44,701 nt of DNA from Caulobacteraceae bacterium (GCA_019748095.1 JAIEQA010000011.1:1-44701), one strand, 5' to 3'. Positions 1 through 11,255 are shown, counted from the first letter of the stretch. Notes: a model not told the origin generated them from the letters alone. Made by a program: numbers and translations.

Positions 1-1215
<1,215 letters not shown>

Positions 1216-1220
1216 GGACG

Positions 1221-1634
1221 ATGGGGAACTGGGTCCTGGTGCAGACGCCGGAACTGACCATGCTGGCGGCGACGCTGGTGCTGGCGTTCGTCTTCCTGTT
1301 CCTGCCGGCGGCGGGGCGCACGATGGCGAACGGCCTCGACTGGAATGCTGGACCGCGCGACGGCAGCCCGGCCCGTCCGGGGATCATCACCCAGAGGCTG
1401 GAACGGGCCCAGGCCAATATGTGGGAGACCCTGCCGCTGTTCATCGGGGCGGTCCTGATCGCCCATGTCACCGACGCCAACGGGCCGCTGACCTTCTGGG
1501 GCACACAGGCCTTTTTCTGGGCGCGACTGGTCTATATCCCGCTGTACGCCTTCGGCGTGCCCTTCGTGCGCTCGATCGTCTGGTTGATCGCCATGGGCGG
1601 TCTGGTCGCCATCTTCGCCGCCCTCTTCACCTGA
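1221..1634 (+). CDS. MAPEG family integral membrane protein
   Basis: A 137-residue membrane protein of the MAPEG type (membrane-associated proteins in eicosanoid and glutathione metabolism). About four hydrophobic segments are visible (near residues 12-32, 68-86, 92-112 and 116-136). The segment RLERAQANMWETLPLF matches the family's conserved R-x-x-R/K-A-x-x-N-x-x-E pattern after the first membrane helix. It starts 5 bases after the guaB stop, with GTAGGGACG just upstream of the ATG as a weak ribosome-binding site, so it is probably co-transcribed with guaB. Bacterial MAPEG proteins of this short type are poorly characterised; glutathione-dependent activity is a family property, not shown here. 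The position in a purine/housekeeping operon gives no direct hint of its substrate. Confidence 0.85.
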   Translation: MGNWVLVQTPELTMLAATLVLAFVFLFLPAAGRTMANGLDWNAGPRDGSPARPGIITQRLERAQANMWETLPLFIGAVLIAHVTDANGPLTFWGTQAFFWARLVYIPLYAFGVPFVRSIVWLIAMGGLVAIFAALFT

Positions 1635-1675
1635 ACACCCTGAACTGCCCCCCTTCCTGAACCTGAAAGCCTGAT

Positions 1676-3091
1676 TTGACCCCCGCCGCCCGTCTCGCCT
1701 CCGCCGCCGCCATCATCGACCGCATCAGCGCGGGCAAGGCCCCGGCCGAGGCCGTGCTGAAGACCTGGGGAACCGAGAACCGCTATGCCGGGTCCAAGGA
1801 CCGGCGCGCCATCGCCGACCAGGTCTACAAGGTCATCCGCGCGCGCGGACGGCTGGTCTGGGCCATGGGCGGGCGCGAGGACGGCCGGGCGCTGGTGATT
1901 GGCGCGCTGAGCTTGATCGACGGCCTGTCGGTGGAAGAGATCGAGGCCCTGCATTCGGGCGACGGCTACGGCCCCAAACCCCTGTCGAAACAGGAACGGG
2001 CGCGCATCAGCGCCACCGCCGACGACCTGCCCGGCTGGGTCGCCGCCGGCCTGCCGGAGTTCGTGGTCGAGGACTTCAGGAACACCTTCGGCGAGCGCTG
2101 GGCCGAAGAGGCCGCGGGCCTGATGGTGCCGCGCGCGCCGATCGACCTGCGGGTCAACGGGGCCAAGGCCACGGTCGCCGAGGTCGAGGCGGAGCTGCGC
2201 GAGGCCGGTCTGTCGCCCGAGCGGACACCGTGGTCGGCCTGGGGCCTGCGGCTGTCTGCCGAGCCGCCGCCCAATGTCCAGGCGCTGGAGGCCTTCAAAC
2301 AGGGCCGAATCGAGATCCAGGACGAGGGCAGCCAGATCGCCTGCTGGCTGGCCGGGGTCGAGCCCGGCATGACCGTGGTCGACTATTGCGCCGGGGGCGG
2401 GGGCAAGACCCTAGGTCTGGCCATGCAGGGACTGGCGTCCGGGGCCTCCCGCGTCGAGGCCGCGCCTGCAGAGCCCGAACGCATCTGGACGCCGACCGGC
2501 TGGGTCGATGCGCCGAAATCGAAACCGAAGGCTGCCACAATCGCCAAGGCCGAGGGCCGGCTGATCGCCTGTGACGTGGTGCAGAAGCGGCTGGACAATA
2601 TCCGGCCCCGACTGGCGCGCGCAGGCGTCGAGGCCGAACTGATCCATCTGGGCCCCAACGGCGGCGGGGTCGAGGACATCGTCGGCATCGCCGATGTGGT
2701 CTTTGTCGATGCGCCCTGCACCGGTTCGGGCACTTGGCGGCGCCGGCCCGAGGACGCCTGGCGGCTGAAGCCCGAGGAGGTCGACCGGATGCATGCGCTG
2801 CAGACGGCCATCCTCGCCCGGGCGGCCAAGCTGGTGAAGCCGGGCGGGCGGCTGGTCTATGTGACCTGCTCCATGCTGCGGGTCGAGAACGAGGCGACGG
2901 TCGACGCCTTTGAGGAGGATCATCCCGGGTTCGCGCCGGTATCGGTCGCGGAGGCGCTGGCCAGCGCGGCGATCACCGACGCCGGACGTCATACCCTGAC
3001 CGGACTGGCGCAGGGTCACCGCGTTCGCATGTCGCCCGCCGCCACCGGCACGGACGGCTTCTTCGTCGCCCTTTATGAGCGGCGGGCGTGA
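1676..3091 (+). CDS. rsmB: RsmB/NOP-family 16S rRNA cytosine-C5 methyltransferase
   Basis: Predicted S-adenosylmethionine-dependent m5C methyltransferase of 471 residues, most like RsmB, which modifies 16S rRNA in the small ribosomal subunit. The N-terminal third resembles the NusB-like RNA-binding region; the SAM-binding core begins with DYCAGGGGKT (residues 236-245). Both cysteines of the family mechanism are present: DAPCTGSG (Cys348, motif IV) and VTCSML (Cys398, motif VI). About 64 residues separate the motif I Asp236 from the acidic residue of motif II (ACDV, Asp300); the usual distance is about half that, so there is a proline- and lysine-rich insertion around residues 253-290. The start is a TTG at 1676, the first in-frame start giving the conserved N-terminus. 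The stop overlaps the next start by GTGA (3088-3091). Confidence 0.9.
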   Translation: MTPAARLASAAAIIDRISAGKAPAEAVLKTWGTENRYAGSKDRRAIADQVYKVIRARGRLVWAMGGREDGRALVIGALSLIDGLSVEEIEALHSGDGYGPKPLSKQERARISATADDLPGWVAAGLPEFVVEDFRNTFGERWAEEAAGLMVPRAPIDLRVNGAKATVAEVEAELREAGLSPERTPWSAWGLRLSAEPPPNVQALEAFKQGRIEIQDEGSQIACWLAGVEPGMTVVDYCAGGGGKTLGLAMQGLASGASRVEAAPAEPERIWTPTGWVDAPKSKPKAATIAKAEGRLIACDVVQKRLDNIRPRLARAGVEAELIHLGPNGGGVEDIVGIADVVFVDAPCTGSGTWRRRPEDAWRLKPEEVDRMHALQTAILARAAKLVKPGGRLVYVTCSMLRVENEATVDAFEEDHPGFAPVSVAEALASAAITDAGRHTLTGLAQGHRVRMSPAATGTDGFFVALYERRA

Positions 3092-3743
3092 GCGGGACGT
3101 TCGAACTGACCCCCTTCGGCCCGCTGACGGCCCTGTGCGTCATGGCGGCCGAGATCGAATACGGCCCGGCCCTGAAAGCGCGGATCAAGCCGCTGATCAC
3201 CGGGCTGGGCCCGGTCGAGGCGGCGGTTCAGACGACGGCGGCCCTGTCGGCGCTGGAGCGTGAAGGGCGATTGCCCGACGTGGTCATCTCGCTGGGATCG
3301 GCCGGGTCCCAGACGCTGGAGCATGGCCGGGTCTACTGGGTCGACGAGGTCAGCTATCGCGATATGGACGCCTCGCCGCTGGGCTTTCCGCCCGGGGTGA
3401 CGCCGTATCTGGACCAGCCGGCCAGCCTGACCCTGGCCAGCGGTCCGGCCGGCCAACCCTATGCCCGGCTGGCGACCGGAGCCAGTATCGTCACCGGCGA
3501 GGCCTATGACGCCATCGATGCCGACATGGTCGATATGGAGACCTATGCCGTCGTCCGGGCCGCCGCGAAATTCGATGTGCCGGTGCTGGGCCTGCGCGGG
3601 ATCAGCGACGGCAAGGCCGACCTGACCGGCCTGTCCGACTGGACCGATACCCTGTCGGTGATCGATGAGGGTCTGGCCGAGGCGCTGGACCTGCTGAAAG
3701 CCGAGTTCGAACGCCTGACCGCCCCCCTTCCAGAGGAAGCCCC

Positions 3744-3747
<4 letters not shown>
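3088..3747 (+). CDS. mtnN: 5'-methylthioadenosine/S-adenosylhomocysteine nucleosidase-like protein (PNP/UDP phosphorylase superfamily)
   Basis: A 219-residue cytosolic protein of the nucleoside phosphorylase/hydrolase fold. The best match by eye is MTA/SAH nucleosidase, which cleaves methylthioadenosine and S-adenosylhomocysteine to adenine plus the thio-ribose. Supporting segments are VMAAEIEYG near the N-terminus, [18 protein letters not shown], the hallmark [12 protein letters not shown] (ribose-binding Met-Glu) and GISDGKAD with the general-acid Asp. SAH is the by-product of the rsmB methyltransferase next door, although that pairing may be incidental. It starts with GTG in a GTGA overlap with rsmB and ends in an ATGA overlap with guaA, so the three are translationally coupled. 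It could be a related phosphorylase; the exact substrate is less certain than the fold. Confidence 0.8.
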
Positions 3748-5306
<1,559 letters not shown>

Positions 5307-5338
5307 TCCGGGGCTTTCGCAGGCTGAGGACAGCAGCG

Positions 5339-5356
5339 GGCACCCTGCAGGGTGCC
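5339..5356. repeat. 18-bp perfect palindrome after guaA
   Basis: GGCACCCTGCAGGGTGCC reads identically on both strands. It lies 33 bases after the guaA stop in the 136-base gap between convergent guaA and tetR. As RNA it could fold into a GC-rich hairpin with a 4-base loop, but no T-run follows on either strand, so it is not a textbook intrinsic terminator. A protein-binding site or a transcript-end stem are both possible. The rest of the gap (to 5442) is GC-rich and shows nothing else I can support. Confidence 0.4.
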
Positions 5357-5442
5357 GAGCGACCCCGGGGGTAACCCGTGGTCAGTCGACGGCAGAGGGG
5401 CCGGTGTGGGGGGACGGGCCGGTCAGGTTCCGGCCCGGCCGC

Positions 5443-6126
5443 TCATTGTGCCTGTCGATCCGGGCGATGGACGCACAGGAACTCGTCCGCGCAGGCCTGA
5501 AGGTGCCGCTCCAGCGTCTCCGCCGGGACCGGGGGCAGGCCGAAGGCGGCCCGCATATGGGCCTCGCCCTTCACCGCACCCATGAACCGCCAGGCGGCCC
5601 CCTCCGGGTCATCGACGGCCAGCCGACCGGCCCGGGTCTCCAGCCGCAGCCACTCGGCGAACCGACTCTTGAGCGCGAGCACGGCCGTCTCGAAGAACAG
5701 TTCCGCCATCCGGGGCGCGCGGGCCGACTCTGCCACAATGACCTTGTGCATCCCCATGGCCTTGTCCCCGAGCACGAGGTCGAGAAACCGTGTCGCGACG
5801 GCGATCAGGCTCTCGCGCAGGGGACGGTCCGGATCCAGCTGGAAGCTGTCCGGCGTGACGACTGCCTCGCACTCGTGCCGCAGGACCGCCCGGAACAGGG
5901 CCTCCTTGTCGGCATAGCGGGCATAGATCGTCGCCTTGGCCACCCCCGCTGCATGGGCTACCGCATCCACGCTGGCCGCCTCATAGCCCCGCTCCATGAA
6001 CAGGGTCCCGGCGGCGAGCAGGATGGCCTCGTCCTTGCCGGTGTCGCGGGGGCGACCCCGGCGGCTTGTGGGCAGGGCGCTTGCGTCTATTGACATACCA
6101 TACCGATCAGTATTGTTATTAGTCAC
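5443..6126 (-). CDS. TetR/AcrR-family transcriptional repressor of the adjacent efflux operon
   Basis: A 227-residue DNA-binding regulator. The N-terminal TetR helix-turn-helix runs from RGRPRDTGKDEAILLAA through VDAVAHAAGVAKATIYARYADKEALF (about residues 23-75). The C-terminal half, with VIVAESARAPRMAELFFE, resembles the AefR-like TetR ligand domain seen next to multidrug efflux genes. The gene diverges from an SDR gene followed by a complete tripartite exporter, so local repression of those genes is the likely role. The GTG at 6126 has a GGAG box 6-7 bases upstream; an in-frame ATG at 6096 would instead place the operator-like palindrome (6100-6113) in the leader. I give the longer form because of the better ribosome-binding site, but the start is uncertain. 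Its 3' end faces guaA. Confidence 0.88.
   Translation of the reverse strand: MTNNNTDRYGMSIDASALPTSRRGRPRDTGKDEAILLAAGTLFMERGYEAASVDAVAHAAGVAKATIYARYADKEALFRAVLRHECEAVVTPDSFQLDPDRPLRESLIAVATRFLDLVLGDKAMGMHKVIVAESARAPRMAELFFETAVLALKSRFAEWLRLETRAGRLAVDDPEGAAWRFMGAVKGEAHMRAAFGLPPVPAETLERHLQACADEFLCVHRPDRQAQ
6100..6113. promoter_or_regulatory. TetR-type operator-like palindrome
   Basis: ATACCGATCAGTAT is palindromic apart from one base pair, and the symmetry extends to 18 bases with seven of nine pairs matching. ATAC-N6-GTAT symmetry is typical of operators of TetR repressors that control efflux genes. It lies between the divergent TetR and SDR/ABC exporter genes, close to or inside the 5' end of tetR depending on its true start. 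Autoregulation plus repression of the exporter operon is inferred. Confidence 0.55.
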
Positions 6127-6189
6127 AGTACTCCAGCTTTGATGATGAGGCCAGACGATGCCTCGACCTCCGGATCAGGATTTCCGAAG

Positions 6190-6996
6190 ATGAGCACTTC
6201 TGTGCCCCGCGCCAAGGCGGACTTTCGCACACGCTATGGCCCCTGGGCCGTGGTCACGGGGGTGACCTCGGGCATCGGCGAGGCCTTTGCGCTGGATCTG
6301 GCGCGACGCGGTCTGGACCTCGTTCTGGTGGCCCGCAATGGCGAAGCCCTGGCGACGCTGGCGTCCTCCCTGGCGCTGGCCGGTCGCCAGACGCGGGTGA
6401 TCGCGGCGGATCTGTCGACCCTGGACGGGATCGAGGCGGTCCGCCGCGCGACAGCGGATCTGGAGGTGGGCCTGCTGGTGGCGGCCGCCGGCTTCGGCAC
6501 GTCCGGCCTGTTCCTCGACGCGGATGCGGCGACGGAGCGGGAGATGGTCCAGGTCAACTGCCTCGCGGTGCTGGATCTGTGTCGGCATTTCGCACCGGCC
6601 ATGGCGCGCCGCGGGCGGGGCGGTCTGGTCCTGATGTCCTCGCTCGTGGGACGACAGGGCACGCCCTATGCGGTGAGCTATGCCGCCAGCAAGGCCTGGG
6701 TCCATATCCTCGCCGAGGGCCTGAACGCCGAGCTGAAGCCTTCCGGTGTCGATGTCATCGCCTGTGCGCCCGGCCCTGTGCGCAGCGGCTTCGCGGAGCG
6801 GGCGGGCCTGCGGATGGGGCTGGCCGATCGCCCGCGCGACGTGGCGCGTCCCTCGCTTTCGGCGCTGGGCCGCAAGCGGGTAATCGCCCCCGGCCCCGTC
6901 TCCAAACTGCTGACCTGGTCGCTGGCGACGGCACCGAGGCCCTTGCGGATCCGCATCCTCGGCGGAGTCATGCGTGGCATGGCGAAGGGGAGCTGA
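6190..6996 (+). CDS. Short-chain dehydrogenase/reductase (SDR)
   Basis: A 268-residue classical SDR, a cytosolic NAD(P)-dependent oxidoreductase. The Rossmann cofactor motif TGVTSGIG is at residues 23-30, the catalytic serine is in LMSSLVG (Ser151), and Tyr164/Lys168 form the YAASK active site; CAPGPVRSGF follows as in family members. The ATG at 6190 is chosen because the conserved fold begins shortly after it and AGGA lies about 10 bases upstream; the frame stays open upstream to in-frame ATGs at 6142 and 6145, which would add a low-complexity tail. The sequence around the active site resembles SDRs acting on acyl or keto substrates (DltE/YqjQ-like), but the substrate cannot be assigned. It is the first gene downstream of the TetR operator, 6 bases before the ABC permease. 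Confidence 0.88.
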   Translation: MSTSVPRAKADFRTRYGPWAVVTGVTSGIGEAFALDLARRGLDLVLVARNGEALATLASSLALAGRQTRVIAADLSTLDGIEAVRRATADLEVGLLVAAAGFGTSGLFLDADAATEREMVQVNCLAVLDLCRHFAPAMARRGRGGLVLMSSLVGRQGTPYAVSYAASKAWVHILAEGLNAELKPSGVDVIACAPGPVRSGFAERAGLRMGLADRPRDVARPSLSALGRKRVIAPGPVSKLLTWSLATAPRPLRIRILGGVMRGMAKGS

Positions 6997-7002
6997 CCGG
7001 CC

Positions 7003-8148
7003 ATGATGGCCATCGCGCTCAAGATGCTGGTCGGCGACAGCGCCAAATATCTGGCGCTGGTGTTCGGGGTCGCCTTCGCCACCCTGTTGATGAGCCAGCA
7101 GGTGTCGATCTTTATCGGTCTGATGACCCGGACCGCCAACCAGGTGCTGGACATCCGCGAGGCCGATGTCTGGGTGATGGACCGGCGGGTCCGCTACGTC
7201 GACGAGGTCGAGGCCCTGCCGGATGCCGCGCTGGGACGGGTGCGATCGGTCGAGGGCGTGGAATGGGCTGCGCCGCTCTACAAGGGGCTGGCGATCCTGC
7301 GCACGCGGGACGGTCTGATCAATCAGGTCAGTCTGGTCGGGCTCGATGATCAGTCCCTCGCGGGGGCCCCCAGAACCTGGCTGTCCGGCGATCTGGAGGC
7401 CCTGCGTCGGCCGAACGGCATGGTCTTCGATGTCCAGGGCGCCGCCCTCATCTGGCCGGAGGGCGATCCGCTCGATCGGGTCGGCGACGAGGTCGAGATC
7501 AACGACCGGCGCATGGTGGTGACCGGGATGGCGGACGCCTCGGCCCCCTTCATAACCTTCCCGGTCGCCTATGTGCGCTATTCCGAGGCGCTGCGGCTGG
7601 CCCCGCCCTCGCGCAACACCCTGTCCTTTGTGCTGGTTCGTGCGGCCGAGGGTCAGGATGCCCGCGCCCTGGCCGCACGGATCGAAAGCCAGACCGGCTA
7701 TCAGGCCCTGACCTGGGACGCCTTCGCCTGGCGGTCGGTGCAGTACTACCTGACCCGGACCGGGATCCCGGTGAACTTCGGCATCACCGTGATGCTGGGC
7801 TTCATTGTCGGGGCGGCCGTGACGGCCCAGACCTTCTATCTGTTCGTTCTCGAGAACCTGCGTCAGTTCGGGGCGCTGAAGGCCATCGGGGCCACCAACG
7901 GCCAGATCACGACCATGGTCCTGCTGCAGGCCGCCGTGGTCGGATCGATGGGCTATGGGCTGGGCGTCGGCGGCTCGGCCATGTTCTTCACCTTCGTGCG
8001 CGGCGGGGCGGCGCTCGAAGGCTTCTACATGCCCTGGTACGTCCTCGCCGGCACCGGACTGGTGGTGGCGCTGATCATTCTCGTCTCGGTGTTCGGATCC
8101 CTGCTCAAGGTGTTCCGCGTCGATCCCGCGATCGTCTTCCGGGGATGA
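7003..8148 (+). CDS. ABC exporter permease, DevC/MacB-FtsX-like
   Basis: A 381-residue inner-membrane permease of the FtsX/MacB_PCD superfamily, closest in layout to DevC, which pairs with DevA (ATPase) and DevB (adaptor). One N-terminal membrane helix (about residues 12-38) is followed by a large periplasmic domain. Three C-terminal helices follow, near residues 258-285 (FGITVMLGFIVGAAVTAQTF), 300-330 and 345-370. The cytoplasmic loop ENLRQFGALKAIGATN is the coupling-helix signature of FtsX-type permeases. The stop overlaps the ATPase start by ATGA (8145-8148). The order permease, ATPase, adaptor, outer-membrane factor describes one exporter. The cargo is unknown; DevBCA exports glycolipid in heterocystous cyanobacteria, while relatives in proteobacteria are called macrolide- or lipid-exporting without proof. 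Confidence 0.9.
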   Translation: MMAIALKMLVGDSAKYLALVFGVAFATLLMSQQVSIFIGLMTRTANQVLDIREADVWVMDRRVRYVDEVEALPDAALGRVRSVEGVEWAAPLYKGLAILRTRDGLINQVSLVGLDDQSLAGAPRTWLSGDLEALRRPNGMVFDVQGAALIWPEGDPLDRVGDEVEINDRRMVVTGMADASAPFITFPVAYVRYSEALRLAPPSRNTLSFVLVRAAEGQDARALAARIESQTGYQALTWDAFAWRSVQYYLTRTGIPVNFGITVMLGFIVGAAVTAQTFYLFVLENLRQFGALKAIGATNGQITTMVLLQAAVVGSMGYGLGVGGSAMFFTFVRGGAALEGFYMPWYVLAGTGLVVALIILVSVFGSLLKVFRVDPAIVFRG

Positions 8149-8879
8149 CCGTGATCCCGGTGACAAACGCCCTCGTCGCGCGTGGCATAGACATGGACTT
8201 TGGCGATCGCGGCCTGAAGACCCGCGTCCTGTTCGGCGTGGATCTGGAGGTCGCCGCCGGCGAGCTGACCATGCTGGTCGGGCCCTCGGGGTGCGGCAAG
8301 ACCACCCTGCTGTCGATCCTGTCCGGGACGCTCCGGCCCACAGGCGGCACGGTCGAGGTGATGGGCCAGGCCCTTACCGCCCTGCGTGACGCCGACAAGG
8401 TCCGGCTGCGCCGCCGACGGATCGGCTTCATCTTCCAGCAGTACAACCTGCTTCCGGCCCTGACGGCGGCCGAGAACGCGGCGGTGGCTCTGGTCGCGGA
8501 CGGCATGTCGCTCAAGGCTGCGGCTGCACGCGCCCGCGCCGTCCTCGAGACCCTGGGGATGGGGCCCCATGTCGACAAGCTGCCGCGCGCGCTGTCCGGC
8601 GGCCAGCAGCAACGTGTGGCCATCGCCCGGGCCATCGTCCATGCGCCCGATCTGGTCGTCTGCGACGAACCCACCGCCGCGCTCGACGCCGGGACCGGCC
8701 GACAGGTCATGGACCTGCTGAAGGCCGCCGCCGCCGGTCCGGGACGGGCCGTTCTGGTCGTGACCCACGACAACCGCATCTACCCCTATGCCGATCGCAT
8801 CGTGGCCATGGAGGACGGCCGCATCGTCGGTGACAGTCGCCTCGGCACCCTCCCGGAAGGTTTGCACCATGTCCCGTGA
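8145..8879 (+). CDS. ABC exporter ATP-binding protein, DevA/LolD/MacB-type
   Basis: A 244-residue ATPase that powers the neighbouring FtsX-type permease from the cytosolic face. All ATPase motifs are intact: Walker A GPSGCGKT (residues 46-53), Q-loop FIFQQYNLLPALTA, signature LSGGQ (150-154), Walker B VVCDEP with Asp174 and Glu175, D-loop SALD-type AALD and the switch histidine in VVTHDNR. The NLLPALTA segment after the Q-loop is characteristic of the MacB/LolD/DevA branch. The ATG is shared with the permease stop (ATGA). The 3' end overlaps the adaptor gene by 11 bases, so translation of the three exporter genes appears coupled. Confidence 0.95.
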   Translation: MTVIPVTNALVARGIDMDFGDRGLKTRVLFGVDLEVAAGELTMLVGPSGCGKTTLLSILSGTLRPTGGTVEVMGQALTALRDADKVRLRRRRIGFIFQQYNLLPALTAAENAAVALVADGMSLKAAAARARAVLETLGMGPHVDKLPRALSGGQQQRVAIARAIVHAPDLVVCDEPTAALDAGTGRQVMDLLKAAAAGPGRAVLVVTHDNRIYPYADRIVAMEDGRIVGDSRLGTLPEGLHHVP

Positions 8880-9837
8880 TTTTCGTCGCATCGCCGGCCA
8901 GGCCGTTCTGCCGCTCGCGGCGGCGGGCATGTTCGTCTTCGCCGTCGTCGCGGTGATCCAGCCGGCGCGGACCCGGGCTGATGCGCCCGCCTCGCCGCCG
9001 ATCGCCCCGGTCGCCGCCACCCTCGCCGGGACGGGTATCGTCGAACCCGAAAGCGAGCTGATCTCGGTGGCGGCCGAGCTGCCGGGTGTCGTCCGGCAGG
9101 TGCTGGTGGTTCCGGGCGACCGGGTCGATCAGGGTCAGGCCCTGTTTGCCCTGGATTCGCGCGCTGCACGCGCCGCCCTGGATGCTGCCCGGGCGGAGGT
9201 CGTTGTGGCCGGGGCTGCCGTCAGCCAGGCCGAGGTCGCCCTGGCCGATGCGCGCCAGCGGCTGGTCCTGTTCGAGTCCGTCGATGATGCCCGGGCAGTG
9301 TCCGCGGACGAACTGCAGCGCAGCCGCTTCTCCGTGCGGCGGGCGGAAGCCGGCGTCGCCGCGGCCCGGGCTGCACTGGGCAGCGCCCGTGCGGCCGTTG
9401 CTGTGCGCCAGACCGACCTGAACCGCCTGATGATCGCGGCCCCGATCGCGGGCCGGGTCTATCGCGTCAATGTCCGTCCCGGCGAGTTCGCCCCGGCGGG
9501 TGCCAGCCCCCAGCCCCTGATCACCCTCGGTGCGGACGGCCAACTTCACGTCCGGGCCGAGTTTGATGAGGCAGACGCCCCGCGTCTGAGGACCAACGCC
9601 CGGGCGTGGGGCATCCCCCGGGGGGAGGCGGCGAAGCGGATTTCGCTGACCTATGTCCGGACCGAGCCCCAGGTGGTGGAAAAGCGCACCCTGTCCGGTG
9701 GGGCCGAGCGGGTCGACACACGTGTGGTGCAGGTCCTCTACAGTTTCGATCCGGCGGCCCATCCGATCTGGCTGGGCCAGCGGATGGATGTGTTCGTCGA
9801 GGCCCCGACCCGCGCGACGTCAGGCGTACGGCCGTGA
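8869..9837 (+). CDS. HlyD/DevB-type membrane-fusion (periplasmic adaptor) protein
   Basis: A 322-residue adaptor that links the ABC permease to the outer-membrane factor. An N-terminal membrane anchor (about residues 9-32, AVLPLAAAGMFVFAVVAV) is followed by a lipoyl-like half motif (VAAELPGVVRQVLVVPGDRV with QGQALFALD), an alanine-rich coiled-coil hairpin (about residues 100-185, many AxxAxxA repeats) and the second lipoyl half (IAAPIAGRVYRVNVRPGEF), then a beta-barrel domain. The ATG at 8869 is preferred over upstream in-frame starts because GGAAGG sits 8 bases before it and the membrane anchor follows at once. It overlaps the ATPase gene by 11 bases and the next start by GTGA (9834-9837). 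Confidence 0.92.
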   Translation: MSRDFRRIAGQAVLPLAAAGMFVFAVVAVIQPARTRADAPASPPIAPVAATLAGTGIVEPESELISVAAELPGVVRQVLVVPGDRVDQGQALFALDSRAARAALDAARAEVVVAGAAVSQAEVALADARQRLVLFESVDDARAVSADELQRSRFSVRRAEAGVAAARAALGSARAAVAVRQTDLNRLMIAAPIAGRVYRVNVRPGEFAPAGASPQPLITLGADGQLHVRAEFDEADAPRLRTNARAWGIPRGEAAKRISLTYVRTEPQVVEKRTLSGGAERVDTRVVQVLYSFDPAAHPIWLGQRMDVFVEAPTRATSGVRP

Positions 9838-11252
9838 TCCGCCCCCTGAGCGTAGCCGGACTGCTCATGCTCGGGGCCTGTGCCTCCAGCCTGCCGCCGG
9901 TGCCCGAACTGCGCCCGGTGCCCGGGGCGTGGACCGCCAACCCCACGGCGATCGCGCCCGGGGTCGAGGACCGCTGGTGGCTGGCCTTCGCTGATCCCGT
10001 GTTGACGGATCTCGTGGCGGCGGCCGATCTGGGCGACGATCCGATGATCGCCGAGGCGCGCCTGATGGAGGCGGTGTCCCGGCTGGAGTCTGCCCGTGCG
10101 CGGCTCCGGCCCGAGCTTGCGGCCGCAGGGGAGGGGGAGGCCGGCCGGGTCGACGGGTTCGAACAGGATCAGATCCGCGGCCTTCTGAGCCTGGCCTGGT
10201 CGCCCGATCTGAACGGGGCGGGCGCGGCGCGGGCGCGCGCGGCCATGGCGGCCCTGTCGGCCGAAGCGGCCCGGGCTGCGGCCGTTCGCCAGGCCACGCG
10301 CGGGACCGCCGTCGGGCTCTACATCGCCCTGCGCGAAGCCCAGGCGCAGGCGGCGGCCGCAGAGCGATCCATCGTCGCCCTGTCCGGGGCGCTGGCCCTG
10401 GCCGAGAGCCGCGAGCGGGCCGGCCTGACCTCCGGCTTCGACCGCGTCGCCACCGGGGCGCAGCTCGCAGCCGCCCGGGTCCGGCCTTCACGCGCGCTTG
10501 AGGCGGAAGCCACGGCCCGTCTCGGGCTGGAAGCCCTGCTGGGTCTCGCTCCGGGGGCTCTCGACGACAGGCCGGGAGACCGCCGTGAGCCACCTTCGGT
10601 CGCGGGGCCCGACGTTCTGCTGGTCCCGGCCGCGGTCCTGGCGCGACGGCCCGATCTGATCGCGGCGGAGTGGGACCTCGCTGTCACCGGCTATGAGGCT
10701 GAGGCCGCCCGGCGTGACTTCTGGCCGACCGTCTCCCTGTCGGCGGTCCTCGGGGCACAGGACATCCGGCCCGAAACGCCTGTGCTGATGTCTGGCGGTC
10801 TGGCCCGGGTCGGTGCGGGACTGGCGTCGCCGCTGCTGTCATTCGGACGCCTCGGGAGTGCCCGCGCCGCCGCCGACGCGCGCCGGCGTGCGAGCGCGCT
10901 CACCTATCGACAGGCGGCGACCCTTGCCCTGGCCGAGGTCGAACGCGCACTGGCCGCCACCGAGGGCTCGCGCCAACGCCTGACGATGCTCGAAGAGGCC
11001 CGCCGGCTGGGCGGGGATCGCCTCACCCTGGCGTCCAGCCGCTATCGGGCGGGATTGACCTCGGTGCTCGAGGTGCTCGCCGCCGAGGAGGCGCTGGCCG
11101 ACAGTGACCTGGCGGTGGCCTCCGCCCAGGCGGAGGCCGCTCGTGCCCATGTCGCCCTGAGCCTGGCGATGGGGCTTGGCACCTCGCCGGACTCCGGTCT
11201 GGATGATTTCGGACCCCGGAGTTCACCCGTCCGCCAGATCCCGCGCGCTTAA
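9834..11252 (+). CDS. NodT/OprM-type outer-membrane efflux lipoprotein (TolC superfamily)
   Basis: A 472-residue outer-membrane factor that would form the exit duct of the tripartite exporter. The signal peptide ends in a lipobox, LMLGAC, with the acylated Cys at residue 16. The conserved WW-x-x-FxDPxL segment (RWWLAFADPVLTDLV) typical of NodT-family proteins follows. Two outer-membrane efflux repeats are evident, rich in Ala/Arg/Glu heptads (long alpha-barrel helices), with the family phrases RRPDLIAAEWDL and a C-terminal YRAGLTSVLEVLAAEEALADSD. The GTG at 9834, in a GTGA overlap with the adaptor gene, is chosen because the lipobox is then correctly placed. The gene ends 3 bases before the convergent capA-like gene, leaving no room for a separate terminator. 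Confidence 0.92.
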   Translation: MIRPLSVAGLLMLGACASSLPPVPELRPVPGAWTANPTAIAPGVEDRWWLAFADPVLTDLVAAADLGDDPMIAEARLMEAVSRLESARARLRPELAAAGEGEAGRVDGFEQDQIRGLLSLAWSPDLNGAGAARARAAMAALSAEAARAAAVRQATRGTAVGLYIALREAQAQAAAAERSIVALSGALALAESRERAGLTSGFDRVATGAQLAAARVRPSRALEAEATARLGLEALLGLAPGALDDRPGDRREPPSVAGPDVLLVPAAVLARRPDLIAAEWDLAVTGYEAEAARRDFWPTVSLSAVLGAQDIRPETPVLMSGGLARVGAGLASPLLSFGRLGSARAAADARRRASALTYRQAATLALAEVERALAATEGSRQRLTMLEEARRLGGDRLTLASSRYRAGLTSVLEVLAAEEALADSDLAVASAQAEAARAHVALSLAMGLGTSPDSGLDDFGPRSSPVRQIPRA

Positions 11253-11255
11253 AGG

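Noticed and set aside
6175..8166. 663-codon minus-strand open frame opposite the SDR and ABC permease genes
   Set aside because: Composition is dominated by Gly, Arg, His and Gln with no motif; both opposing genes have intact family signatures.
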